Source: Vicinamibacterales bacterium | GTDB taxonomy: Bacteria > Acidobacteriota > Vicinamibacteria > Vicinamibacterales > 2-12-FULL-66-21 | Assembly: GCA_035699745.1 (NCBI GenBank) | Contig: DASSPH010000032.1 | Coordinates: 124,001 to 188,000 of the forward strand | Reading direction: 5' to 3' | DNA length: 64,000 nucleotides | Part shown: one piece after another, positions 9,042 to 17,397 of the stretch | How the letters are laid out: the number at the start of each line of letters is the position of its first letter | Position numbering within the stretch: the stretch's first letter is position 1 | Notes under the pieces: model-generated | What the model saw: only the letters and a program-made list of their open reading frames with translations | What the model was told of the DNA's origin: nothing | The model's database searches: none | Position numbers and translations under genes: made by a program

Positions 9042-12000
9042 CGTTGCTTGATTTGCTGGATCGCCTGCGCGCGGCCCAGATCGAGATCGCCGCGGACGGC
9101 GATCGCCTCCGGATCCGCGCGCCGCAGGGCGCGCTGACCGAGGAGCTGCGGGCGGCGCTGGCGGCGCACAAGTCCGAGCTGCTGGCGCTCTTCGCCCACC
9201 CGGCCGGGCCCGCGGGGGGCGCCGACTCGATTCCGCGGCGCGATCGCGCCGGCGCCCTGCCGGCGTCGTTCGCCCAGCAGCGCCTCTGGATGGTGCACCA
9301 GCTCGAGCCGGACAATCCGGCGTACAACCTGCGCGGCGCCGTGCGGCTGCGCGGCGTGCTCGACGTCGGCGCGCTCGAGCGCACCATCGCCGAGATCGTG
9401 CGCCGTCACGAGACGCTCCGGACAACGCTGCACCTCGAGGGCAGCGAGGTGGTCGTGCAGCCGGCGGCGGCAGGCGCGGCGGTCAGGCTGCGGACGGTGG
9501 ATCTGTCGTCGGCCGACCCGGCGGACGCCGAAGCGGAGCTGCGCCGCCTGGTCGATCAGGAATGCCTTCGCCCCTTCGATCTCGGAACCGGCCCGCTGCT
9601 CCGGCCGGTTCTGTACCGGCTGAACGCCGAGGACCACGTCCTGCTGTTCGTCCTGCACCACATCGTCGCCGACGGGTGGTCGCTGGGGCTGTTCCGCCAC
9701 GAGCTGGGCGTGCTGTATTCGGCGTTCGCGGCCGGGCAGCCGTCGCCGCTGCCCGATCCGTTGGTGCAATACGCCGACTTCGCGGCCTGGCAGCGCGAAC
9801 GTCTGGCCGGCCCGGTCGCCGAGGCGCAGCTGACCTACTGGAAGCAGCAGCTCGCCGATGCCCCGGCGCTCGACATGCCGGCGGATCGCCCGCGGCCGCC
9901 GGCCCAGAGCCTTCGCGGCGCGATGTCGGTGATCACGCTGCCCCGTGACCTGGCGGACCGGCTCCGCGCCGTCAGCCAGCGCGAAGGCGTCACGCTGTTC
10001 ATGACGATGCTGGCGTCGTTCAGCGCGCTGCTCTCGAGATACAGCGGCCAGCGGGACATCGTCGTCGGATCGCCGATCGCCAACCGCACCCGCGCGGAGC
10101 TCGAGAACCTGATCGGCTTCTTCGTCAACAGCCTGGTGATGCGGGTCAGCCTGGCCGGCCGTCCGACCGGACGCGAGCTGCTGCGGCGCGCCAAGGAGGT
10201 CGCCCTGGCGGCCTACGCGCACCAGGACCTGCCGTTCGATCGCGTCGTCGAGGAACTGCAGCCGCAGCGCGATCTGAGCCGCAATCCACTCTTCCAGGTG
10301 ATGCTCGCCGTGCAGAACATGCCGGCGTGGTCGCTCGACCTGCCGGCGCTGGCGCTGCTGCCCTACGAGACGCCGGTGGTCACCACGCGCCTCGATCTGG
10401 AGATCTACGTCCGCGACATGCCGCACGCGTTCGCGATGCAGTTCGTCTATGCGACGGATCTGTTCGACGAGGCGTCGATCCAGCGCCTGCAGCGCCACTA
10501 CTGCCGGCTGCTCGAAGGCATGACCGCGGATCTCGATCGGCCGGTCGCGGATCTGCCGCTGATGGATGACGAGGAGCACTCGCGCGTGGTCGTCGGCTGG
10601 AATGCCACGGCGAGGCCGTTCCCGGAAAGCGAGAGCATTGCGGCGCTCTTCGAGGCGCAGGCGCACCGGACTCCGACGGCCCAGGCCGTCGTCTACGGCG
10701 ACGACACGCTGACCTACGAGGAACTGAACCGCCGCGCAAATCAGCTCGCGCACTGCTTGCGGGCGCAGGGGGTCGCGCCGGAGGCGCGGGTCGGGATCCT
10801 GCTCGAGCGATCGCCCGAGGCGATCGTCGCGATGCTCGCGGTGCTCAAGGCCGGCGGCGCCTACGTGCCGCTCGACCTGACGTATCCGGCCGAACGCCTC
10901 GCCTGGATGGTGCGCGATGCGGGCGTCACCGTCGTCGTCACCACCGACGCTCTGCTCGATCAGCTCGGATCGCAGCCCGGCGTGAGGGCGGTCCGGCTCG
11001 ACGCGGATCGGTCGACGATCGCGGCGGCGCTCGCCACCAATCCGGGCGCGGCGGCAGGCGGCGATCGGCTCGCATATGTGATCTACACGTCCGGATCCAC
11101 GGGCACGCCGAAGGGAGCGGCGGTGACGCATCGCGCCATCGCCCGTCTGGTCTGCAATACGGACTACATCGCGATCGAGCCTTGCGATCGCATCGCGCAG
11201 GCATCGAACAGCGCCTTCGACGCCGCGACGTTCGAGATCTGGGGAGCGCTGCTGCATGGCGCGACGCTGGTCGGCGTCAGCCGGGACGTTGCGCTGTCGG
11301 CCCACGCGCTGGCACGAGAGATCCGCGCGCGCGGCATCACGACGCTGTTCCTGACGACCGCGCTGTTCAACCAGCTGTCGAGCGAGGTGCCGGACATCTT
11401 CGCGCCGCTGCGCACGCTCCTGTTCGGCGGCGAGGCCGTCGATCCCGGCGCCGTGCGGCGCGTGCTGCGCGATGGGGCGCCGGCGCGCTTACTCCACGTC
11501 TACGGACCGACGGAAACGACGACGTTCGCGACCTGGCACGAAGTCGTGAACGTGCCGGACCGGGCGAGCACGGTTCCGATCGGCGCCGCCCTCGCCAACA
11601 CGACGCTTTACGTGCTGGACCGGCGCATGGCGCCGGTCCCGATCGGCGTCCCCGGCGAGCTGTTCATCGGCGGCGACGGCCTGGCGCGCGGCTATCTCGG
11701 GCGGCCGGGGTTGACCGCCGAGAAATTCGTCCCGTCCCCCTTCGGCGGAGGACGCGGCGATCGTCTCTATCGCACCGGCGACGTGGTGCGGTGGCGTGAA
11801 GACGGCGCGATCGAGTTCCTCGGACGCGTCGACGACCAGGTGAAGATTCGCGGGTTCCGCATCGAGCCGGGAGAGATCGAGACGGTGATCGAGCGCCATC
11901 CGTCCGTGCGCCGCGCCGTCGTCCTGGCGCGGGAGGATACGCCGGGGGAGAGGCGCCTGGTCGCCTACGTCGTGCCCGGGACCGGCGCCCGCGGCGACGA

Positions 12001-13657
12001 CTGGTCCGATCAGCGCATCGCCGACTGGCGGAGTGTCTACGACGACGTGATCTACGAGGGGGTCGTCGCCGAGACGGGCGCAGCCGAGAACCCGACGTTC
12101 AACATCTCGGGGTGGATGAGCAGCTACACCCGTCAGCCGCTCGGCGCCGACGCGATGCGCGAGCAGGTCGACGGCACGGTGGCACGCGTGCTCGCGCGGT
12201 CGCCGAAGCGGGTGCTGGAGATCGGCTGCGGCACGGGGCTGCTGCTGTTCGCGATCGCGCCGCACTGCGAGCATTACACGGCGACCGACTTCTCGTCGGT
12301 CGCGGTGGATTTCGTCCGCAGCAACCTGCCGGACGACCTGGCCGGGCGCGTCACGCTCGAGCAGCGGGTGGCGCACGACTTCACCGGCATCGAGCCCGGG
12401 ACGTTCGACTTCGTCCTGATCAATTCGACGATCCAGTATTTCCCGGACGCCGACTATCTGCTTCGCGTGATCGACGGCGCCATCCGCGCGCTGTCGCCGG
12501 GCGGCACGCTCATGCTCGGGGACGTGCGGCACCTCGGTCTGCTCCGCACCTTCCACACCGCGGTGCAGCTGCACCAGGCGGGGCCGGATCTGACCGCCGG
12601 CGCACTGCGCCAGCGAGTCGATTACCAGGTCGCGCGCGAGCAGGAGCTCTGTCTCTCGCCGGTGTTCTTCGCGGCGCTGCGCGCGCGCCACCCGGATATC
12701 GCGCACGTCCGGATCGAGCCCAAGCGCGGACGGCATCGCCACGAGCTGTCGGAATTCCGCTTCGACGCGCTCCTGCAGGTGGGCGGCGCGGCCGCCGTGG
12801 ACGGCCCGTTCGAATGGCGGGACTGGAGCGCGGACGACCTGACGTTCGGGCGGATCGAAGCGCAGCTGCGCGCCGGAGAGCTGCCGTTGGCGGTGCGACG
12901 CGTGCCCAACGCACGCCTGCAGTCCCATCTCGCCGCGCAGCGACGGCTGACCGCGGCGGACGCGGGCGCGATGGCAGCCGGCCTCCGCGTCGACGGCGAT
13001 CCGGGCGTCGACCCTGAAGATATCTGGGCGCTCGCCGCGGATCTCGGATGCGAAGCCGAGATCAGCTGGGCCGCGGGGCATGCGGACGGGTCGATGGACG
13101 TGCTGTTCCGCGCCCGCGGGGCCGCGAAGAGCGCGCCGGAATTTCCCGCGCCTCCGGCTCACGGCGATTTGACCGGGCTCGCGAACGTCCCGGTGGCGCG
13201 ATCGGACGATCGGGAGCTCCCCTCCGAGCTGCGCAACTACCTGCGCGATCGGCTGCCGGACTACATGGTGCCCTCGGCCGTGGTCCTGTTGCCGGAACTC
13301 CCGCTCACGGCGAACGGGAAAGTGGATCGCCGTGCCCTGCCGCCTCCGGAGGCAGTCGCGGCGGACGGGGCCGCCGCGCACGTCGACCCGCGCAACGAGC
13401 TGGAAGAGGCCGTCGCGGAGATCTGGCGGTCGGTGCTCGGAATCCAGAAGGTCGGGATCCACGACAACTTCTTCGATGCGGGCGGGCACTCGCTCATGGC
13501 CACCCGGGTGATCGCGCGGCTGCGCGAGACGTTCGGCGTCGAGGTCGGGGTCCGCAGCCTGTTCGAACACCCGACCATCGCCGGGCTCGCGGACGCGCTT
13601 CTCGAGAAGATGCTCGAGCAGGACGCGGGCGCCGCCTCCGCCGGCCCACCCGCCTAG
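9038..13657 (+). CDS. NRPS, TubC-type docking-C-A-nMT-T (predicted N-methyl-Ile/Val)
   Basis: 1539 residues. The first about 52 residues (MTLLDLLDRLRAAQIEIAAD, then a DRLRIRAP strand pair and a helix) are a TubC_N beta-hairpin docking domain. Then a condensation domain (HHIVADG, HH 207-208), adenylation domain (A3 YTSGSTGTPKG from 683), inserted N-methyltransferase (LEIGCGTG from 1060), A10 NGKVDRRALP at 1426, and carrier domain (GGHS, Ser1485). The hand-read pocket DAFFLGVTFK belongs to the branched-chain Ile/Val group. The methyltransferase is a paralogue of the one in the 545-6469 protein, with the same flanking segments, so module duplication is likely. The start ATG overlaps the previous stop (ATGA) and lies exactly at the start of the docking domain. 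A 290-bp gap follows, the only real break in the NRPS/PKS operon. Confidence 0.94.
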   Translation: MTLLDLLDRLRAAQIEIAADGDRLRIRAPQGALTEELRAALAAHKSELLALFAHPAGPAGGADSIPRRDRAGALPASFAQQRLWMVHQLEPDNPAYNLRGAVRLRGVLDVGALERTIAEIVRRHETLRTTLHLEGSEVVVQPAAAGAAVRLRTVDLSSADPADAEAELRRLVDQECLRPFDLGTGPLLRPVLYRLNAEDHVLLFVLHHIVADGWSLGLFRHELGVLYSAFAAGQPSPLPDPLVQYADFAAWQRERLAGPVAEAQLTYWKQQLADAPALDMPADRPRPPAQSLRGAMSVITLPRDLADRLRAVSQREGVTLFMTMLASFSALLSRYSGQRDIVVGSPIANRTRAELENLIGFFVNSLVMRVSLAGRPTGRELLRRAKEVALAAYAHQDLPFDRVVEELQPQRDLSRNPLFQVMLAVQNMPAWSLDLPALALLPYETPVVTTRLDLEIYVRDMPHAFAMQFVYATDLFDEASIQRLQRHYCRLLEGMTADLDRPVADLPLMDDEEHSRVVVGWNATARPFPESESIAALFEAQAHRTPTAQAVVYGDDTLTYEELNRRANQLAHCLRAQGVAPEARVGILLERSPEAIVAMLAVLKAGGAYVPLDLTYPAERLAWMVRDAGVTVVVTTDALLDQLGSQPGVRAVRLDADRSTIAAALATNPGAAAGGDRLAYVIYTSGSTGTPKGAAVTHRAIARLVCNTDYIAIEPCDRIAQASNSAFDAATFEIWGALLHGATLVGVSRDVALSAHALAREIRARGITTLFLTTALFNQLSSEVPDIFAPLRTLLFGGEAVDPGAVRRVLRDGAPARLLHVYGPTETTTFATWHEVVNVPDRASTVPIGAALANTTLYVLDRRMAPVPIGVPGELFIGGDGLARGYLGRPGLTAEKFVPSPFGGGRGDRLYRTGDVVRWREDGAIEFLGRVDDQVKIRGFRIEPGEIETVIERHPSVRRAVVLAREDTPGERRLVAYVVPGTGARGDDWSDQRIADWRSVYDDVIYEGVVAETGAAENPTFNISGWMSSYTRQPLGADAMREQVDGTVARVLARSPKRVLEIGCGTGLLLFAIAPHCEHYTATDFSSVAVDFVRSNLPDDLAGRVTLEQRVAHDFTGIEPGTFDFVLINSTIQYFPDADYLLRVIDGAIRALSPGGTLMLGDVRHLGLLRTFHTAVQLHQAGPDLTAGALRQRVDYQVAREQELCLSPVFFAALRARHPDIAHVRIEPKRGRHRHELSEFRFDALLQVGGAAAVDGPFEWRDWSADDLTFGRIEAQLRAGELPLAVRRVPNARLQSHLAAQRRLTAADAGAMAAGLRVDGDPGVDPEDIWALAADLGCEAEISWAAGHADGSMDVLFRARGAAKSAPEFPAPPAHGDLTGLANVPVARSDDRELPSELRNYLRDRLPDYMVPSAVVLLPELPLTANGKVDRRALPPPEAVAADGAAAHVDPRNELEEAVAEIWRSVLGIQKVGIHDNFFDAGGHSLMATRVIARLRETFGVEVGVRSLFEHPTIAGLADALLEKMLEQDAGAASAGPPA

Positions 13658-13692
13658 CGACCGCCGGCCAACCGGGTCGCCGGGGCGCAAGT

Positions 13693-13705
13693 CGCTGATT
13701 CAGCG
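13693..13705. promoter_or_regulatory. Perfect palindrome, possible operator
   Basis: CGCTGA, central T, TCAGCG: two perfect 6-bp arms around one base, 36 bp after the preceding stop codon. The size and symmetry suit a dimeric repressor or activator site, but no other copy was noticed in the window, so function is unproven. Confidence 0.3.
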
Positions 13706-13726
13706 TAGGTTCGCAGGCCAGATTCC

Positions 13727-13751
13727 GGGAGGGAGACTAAATTCACCTCCC
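13727..13751 (+). other. Stem-loop candidate
   Basis: GGGAGG (13727-13732) can pair with CCTCCC (13746-13751) across a 13-nt loop. No U-run follows, so it does not look like an intrinsic terminator; it may be part of a leader structure or be fortuitous. Confidence 0.25.
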
Positions 13752-13810
13752 AGGAAGAGTTTTGTTCCCCCAACGACGGACCATTTTTTCGGCAGCCCAC
13801 CGAAAGTCAT

Positions 13811-13841
13811 GGCCTGTAAAGACTTACGACGGAGTCTGGCC
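13811..13841 (+). other. Bulged stem-loop candidate
   Basis: GGCC, 5-nt bulge, AGACT (13820-13824), 8-nt loop, AGTCT (13833-13837), GGCC (13838-13841). Nine base pairs in two blocks, with the bulge on one side only. It lies upstream of the -24/-12-like element at 13853, so if that were the promoter this would be a DNA site, and if transcription starts earlier it would be an RNA leader element. Confidence 0.3.
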
Positions 13842-13852
13842 AGGATGCCCGG

Positions 13853-13868
13853 GGGTTGGATTCTTGCT
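13853..13868 (+). promoter_or_regulatory. Weak sigma-54-like -24/-12 element
   Basis: GGG at 13853-13855 and TTGCT at 13864-13868 keep the exact GG to GC spacing (12 bases) of sigma-54 promoters, but the TGGCAC box is poor. The 16-base element matches the one ahead of the MBOAT gene at 56244-56259 (minus strand) at 13 of 16 positions. It would give a leader of about 70 nt before the start at 13948. Confidence 0.25.
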
Positions 13869-13934
13869 GAAGAGAACCCGCACGCAACAGTCTCTGTGGT
13901 GTTTGGGGTTACCACCCTAATTTTCCTGTCTGGT

Positions 13935-13939
13935 GGAGG
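13935..13939 (+). promoter_or_regulatory. Ribosome binding site that sets a TTG start
   Basis: GGAGG at 13935-13939 stands 8 nt before TTG at 13948. The upstream in-frame GTG at 13933 overlaps this Shine-Dalgarno and has no site of its own, so TTG 13948 (protein start Met-SKDARSRLAQL) is preferred. Confidence 0.65.
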
Positions 13940-13947
13940 TTTGCGGT

Positions 13948-16900
13948 TTGTCCAAGGACGCGCGGTCCCGTCTGGCGCAGCTGTCTGAGCAGGAGCGCCG
14001 GTCCCTCGTCGACCGGCTCCTGAAGAGCCGGAACACGGCCTCGCCGACAGCGATCCAGCCGCAGCCACGGACGTCCAGCACCTTTCCGCTGTCCTACGCC
14101 CAGCAGCGGTACTGGGTCCTCAATCAGATTTTTCCGAACACGACCGGCTTCAACGTCGTCCGCGTGTTCCACGTGCTCGGGCGGCTGGATCGCGCCGCCT
14201 TCGACGCCGCACTGGCGGATCTCACGCGCCGCCACGAGGTGCTCAGAACCGTGTTCGAGCTGGATGGCGGCACGCCCGTTCAGCGCATCCAGCCGGCGTT
14301 CGATCTGATCCCGGCGTCACGCGACCTTCGCCATCTGTCCGAGACGGAGCGCCTCGGCGAGGTGAAGCGCCTGGCGCACCAGGAAGGGCATCGGCTCTGG
14401 GAGCTGGCGTCGGCCCCCGCGGTGCGCGCCGCGCTCTGGCGACTGGCGGACGACGAGCACGCGTTCGTGCTGTCGATGCACCACATCATCTCCGACGGCT
14501 GGTCGATGACCACGATGATGAAGGAGCTGTTCGCCTGCTACGACGCCCGCCGCAACGGACGCGAGCCCGCATTGCCCGCGTGTCCGCTGCAGTACGCGGA
14601 CTACGCGGTGTGGCATCGTCAATGGCTCGAGAGCGAGAGCGCCGCGGCGCAGGTTTCGTTCTGGCGCCGCCGGATGGCGGGCTCGCCGACGCTGCGCCTG
14701 CCCGCCTCGGCGGTCGACGCGGCTACCGCCGCGGGGCTGACGCGCCGGGTGATGCTGTCGCCGGAGCTCACGCAGCGGCTGAGGGCGCTGACGCAGTCGC
14801 AGGGCGTCACCGCCTACATGGCGCTGCTGGCCGCGTTCACGCTGCTCCTCTCGCGATACACCGGCCAGGACGACGTGGTCGTCGGATCGCCGGTGGCCAG
14901 CCGGACGCGCCCCGAGCTGGAGAACGTCGTCGGCTGCTTCATGAACCCGCTGCCGTTCCGCGTCGACCTGAGCGGCGCGCCGACGTTCCGTCAGCTTCTG
15001 TCGCGGGTGCGCGACACCGCGGTCGAAGTCTACGCGAACCAGGATGTGCCGTTCGACGCGATCGTGAAGGCGGTTTCCTCGACGCGCGAAACGACCTACC
15101 CGCCGCTCTATCAGGCGATGTTCCTGCTGCACAACTTTCCGGCGGAGGCGCGGAAGGGAAGCGCGCCGGGCGCGAATGACGGCCTCAGGGTCACGGCGTG
15201 GCCGCTGATGTCGGCGAATCTCGACACCGACGAGGAGACGCGTCTGGTGACGGACCGGATCTTCCCGGTCGCGCTCGAGATGGTCGAGGCCTCGGACCGG
15301 ATCGTCGGCGCGCTCGAGTACGCGCCCGAGTACGCGGGCGTGCTCTCGGGATTCGCCGCGGATTTCACGGCGCTGCTCGATGCGGTGCTCGCCGCGCCCG
15401 ATCGTCCCGTCACCGATGTGCTGCGGGTGTCGCCGCAGACGGCGGCGCGAGAGGGCGGGTGGCGCGAGGCGCCTCTCGCTGAAGCGGAGACGGACGTTTC
15501 CGACGCATTTCTCGCGCAGGCGGCGCGCACGCCGGACGCCGACGCGGTCATCGCCGGCACCGAGCGTCTGACGTATCGGGAGCTGCTCGATCGCGTGTCC
15601 CGGCTCGCGTCGCGGATGCGCGACGTGACCGCTGCGCCGGAGGCGCCGATCGCGATCCTGCTCGACCGCTCGCTGGATGCTGTCGTCGGCCTGCTCGCCG
15701 CCCTGCACGCGGGGCGGCCGTACCTGCCGCTCGATCCCGCCTTGCCGGCGGATCGCCTCGGTTACATGCTCGAGCACGCGCGCGCGGCGGCGGTGGTGAC
15801 GCGCGGCGACGTGCTCGCGGCGCGCGGAATCGACGCCGCGGTCCTCGGCGGACGCACGGTCGTGTACCTGGATCGCGAGCGGGCGGACATCGCCGCGATG
15901 CCGGCGGCCGATCGTGCCGCCGTGCACCCCGGGCAGCTCGCGTACGTCCTTTACACGTCGGGATCCACCGGCCGCCCGAAGGGGGTCGCCGTGACGCGGC
16001 GCGGGCTGTCGCACTACACGGGCGTGGCGCGCCACCGCTTCGAGCTCGGTCCCGGCGACCGGATGCTTCAGTTCGCCTCGCTCAGCTTCGATACGTCGGC
16101 GGAAGAGATTTATCCGACGCTGACGAGTGGCGCGGCGCTCGTGCTGCGCACCGAAGCGATGCTCGCGTCCGTGCCCGCCTTCTTCGGCGCGTGCGCCGAC
16201 TGGCGGATCACGGTTCTCGATCTGCCGACCGCGTACTGGCACCAGCTCACCGCGCAGATCGGGCGCAGCAACCTGCGGGTCCCCGAGTCGCTGCGGCTCG
16301 TCATCCTGGGCGGCGAGAAGGCGCTCGCCGAGCGCGTCCGCGAGTGGCGCGCGGCGGTGGGCGTCCGCCCGCGGCTGCTGAACACCTACGGACCGACGGA
16401 GACGACCATCGTCGCCGCCATGTGCGATCTGAGCGCGCTGGCCGAGATCGGTGCCGAGGTGCCGCTCGGGGACGCGATCCCGGGCGCGCAGGCGTACGTG
16501 CTCGACGGGCAGTTCCGCCGCGTCCCCGCCAACACCGTCGGCGAGTTGTATCTCGGCGGGGCGGGGCTGGCGCGCGGCTACGTGCACGACGCGGCGATGA
16601 CCGCCGACCGCTTCGTGCCCGATCCCTTCACCGGCACGCCCGGCGCGCGCCTGTATCGCACCGGCGATCTCGCGCGTGTCGGGGCCGGCGGCGTGCTCGA
16701 GTTCGCCGGACGCGCCGACGACCAGGTGAAGCTGCGCGGCTATCGCATCGAGCTCGGCGAGATCGAATCGGTCATCGCCGGCCATGCCGGCGTGCGCGAC
16801 GCGGTGGTGATCCTGCGCGAGGATCGCGCCGGCGATCCGCGCCTCGTCGCCTACGTCGTTGCCGCCGAACCGTCCGCGACGCTCGCCGGCGACCTGCGGT

Positions 16901-17397
16901 CGTTCCTGCAGCAGCGCGTCCCCGACTACATGGTCCCCTCGGCGTTCGTCACGCTCGACGCGCTGCCGCGCAGCGTGCAGGGGAAGGTGGTCCGCGCCGA
17001 GCTGCCGGCGCCGCCGGCGTCCTCGGCCGACGACAGCGAACGCTACATCGCGCCCGCGAACGACGTGGAGCGCCGCGTGGCGGCGCTCTGGGCGGACGTG
17101 CTGCACCGCGAGCGCGTCGGCGTGCTCGACAACTTCTTCGATCTGGGCGGCCATTCGCTGCTCGTCATCCAGTTGCACGCGAAGCTGGCCGAAGCGTTCG
17201 GCTCCGATCTCGCGCTCGTCGATCTGTTCCGCTTCCCGACCGTGCAGAGCCAGGCCGCGCGTCTGTCGCAGGGCAGCGAGATCGCCGCGGCGGCGGGCCA
17301 GGGCCCGGCCATGACCGCGGTGCTCGATCGCGCGGCCCGGCAGCGGCAGGCGTTCCGCCGCCGTCCCGCGGGCGTGACCGACAAGGTGGCCGGATGA
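13948..17397 (+). CDS. NRPS, C-A-T (predicted basic residue)
   Basis: 1149 residues from the TTG start: condensation domain (about 45-480; HHIISDG, HH 178-179), adenylation domain (A3 YTSGSTGRPKG from 669; FDTSAEEIYPTL; YGPTETT), carrier domain (GGHS, Ser1070) and a basic C-terminal tail (RAARQRQAFRRR) typical of NRPS/PKS linker ends. No N-methyltransferase is present, unlike the two earlier multidomain modules. The hand-read pocket D-T-E-D-I-G-T-I-V-K has Glu239 and Asp278, which points to a positively charged side chain such as Lys or another diamino acid (low-to-moderate confidence). This is the last peptide module and should hand its chain to the KS of the next protein. Its stop overlaps the PKS start by ATGA. 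Confidence 0.94.
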   Translation: MSKDARSRLAQLSEQERRSLVDRLLKSRNTASPTAIQPQPRTSSTFPLSYAQQRYWVLNQIFPNTTGFNVVRVFHVLGRLDRAAFDAALADLTRRHEVLRTVFELDGGTPVQRIQPAFDLIPASRDLRHLSETERLGEVKRLAHQEGHRLWELASAPAVRAALWRLADDEHAFVLSMHHIISDGWSMTTMMKELFACYDARRNGREPALPACPLQYADYAVWHRQWLESESAAAQVSFWRRRMAGSPTLRLPASAVDAATAAGLTRRVMLSPELTQRLRALTQSQGVTAYMALLAAFTLLLSRYTGQDDVVVGSPVASRTRPELENVVGCFMNPLPFRVDLSGAPTFRQLLSRVRDTAVEVYANQDVPFDAIVKAVSSTRETTYPPLYQAMFLLHNFPAEARKGSAPGANDGLRVTAWPLMSANLDTDEETRLVTDRIFPVALEMVEASDRIVGALEYAPEYAGVLSGFAADFTALLDAVLAAPDRPVTDVLRVSPQTAAREGGWREAPLAEAETDVSDAFLAQAARTPDADAVIAGTERLTYRELLDRVSRLASRMRDVTAAPEAPIAILLDRSLDAVVGLLAALHAGRPYLPLDPALPADRLGYMLEHARAAAVVTRGDVLAARGIDAAVLGGRTVVYLDRERADIAAMPAADRAAVHPGQLAYVLYTSGSTGRPKGVAVTRRGLSHYTGVARHRFELGPGDRMLQFASLSFDTSAEEIYPTLTSGAALVLRTEAMLASVPAFFGACADWRITVLDLPTAYWHQLTAQIGRSNLRVPESLRLVILGGEKALAERVREWRAAVGVRPRLLNTYGPTETTIVAAMCDLSALAEIGAEVPLGDAIPGAQAYVLDGQFRRVPANTVGELYLGGAGLARGYVHDAAMTADRFVPDPFTGTPGARLYRTGDLARVGAGGVLEFAGRADDQVKLRGYRIELGEIESVIAGHAGVRDAVVILREDRAGDPRLVAYVVAAEPSATLAGDLRSFLQQRVPDYMVPSAFVTLDALPRSVQGKVVRAELPAPPASSADDSERYIAPANDVERRVAALWADVLHRERVGVLDNFFDLGGHSLLVIQLHAKLAEAFGSDLALVDLFRFPTVQSQAARLSQGSEIAAAAGQGPAMTAVLDRAARQRQAFRRRPAGVTDKVAG

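Larger units (their letters stand above)
13658..13947 (+). promoter_or_regulatory. Structured intergenic region inside the NRPS/PKS operon
   Basis: This is the only gap of note in the biosynthetic cluster. It is visibly less GC-rich than its surroundings and contains A/T runs (for example TTTTTT near 13785). No convincing coding frame was found. It holds a 13-bp perfect palindrome, two stem-loop candidates, a weak -24/-12-like element and the ribosome binding site of the next gene, each listed separately. The likely role is a second promoter and a long, structured leader for the downstream NRPS/PKS genes. No clear stem plus U-run terminator was found after 13657, so read-through from upstream is also possible. 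Confidence 0.5.

Noticed and set aside
13933-13947. GTG 13933 as start of the C-A-T synthetase.
   Set aside because: It overlaps the Shine-Dalgarno that fits TTG 13948 and has no ribosome site of its own.
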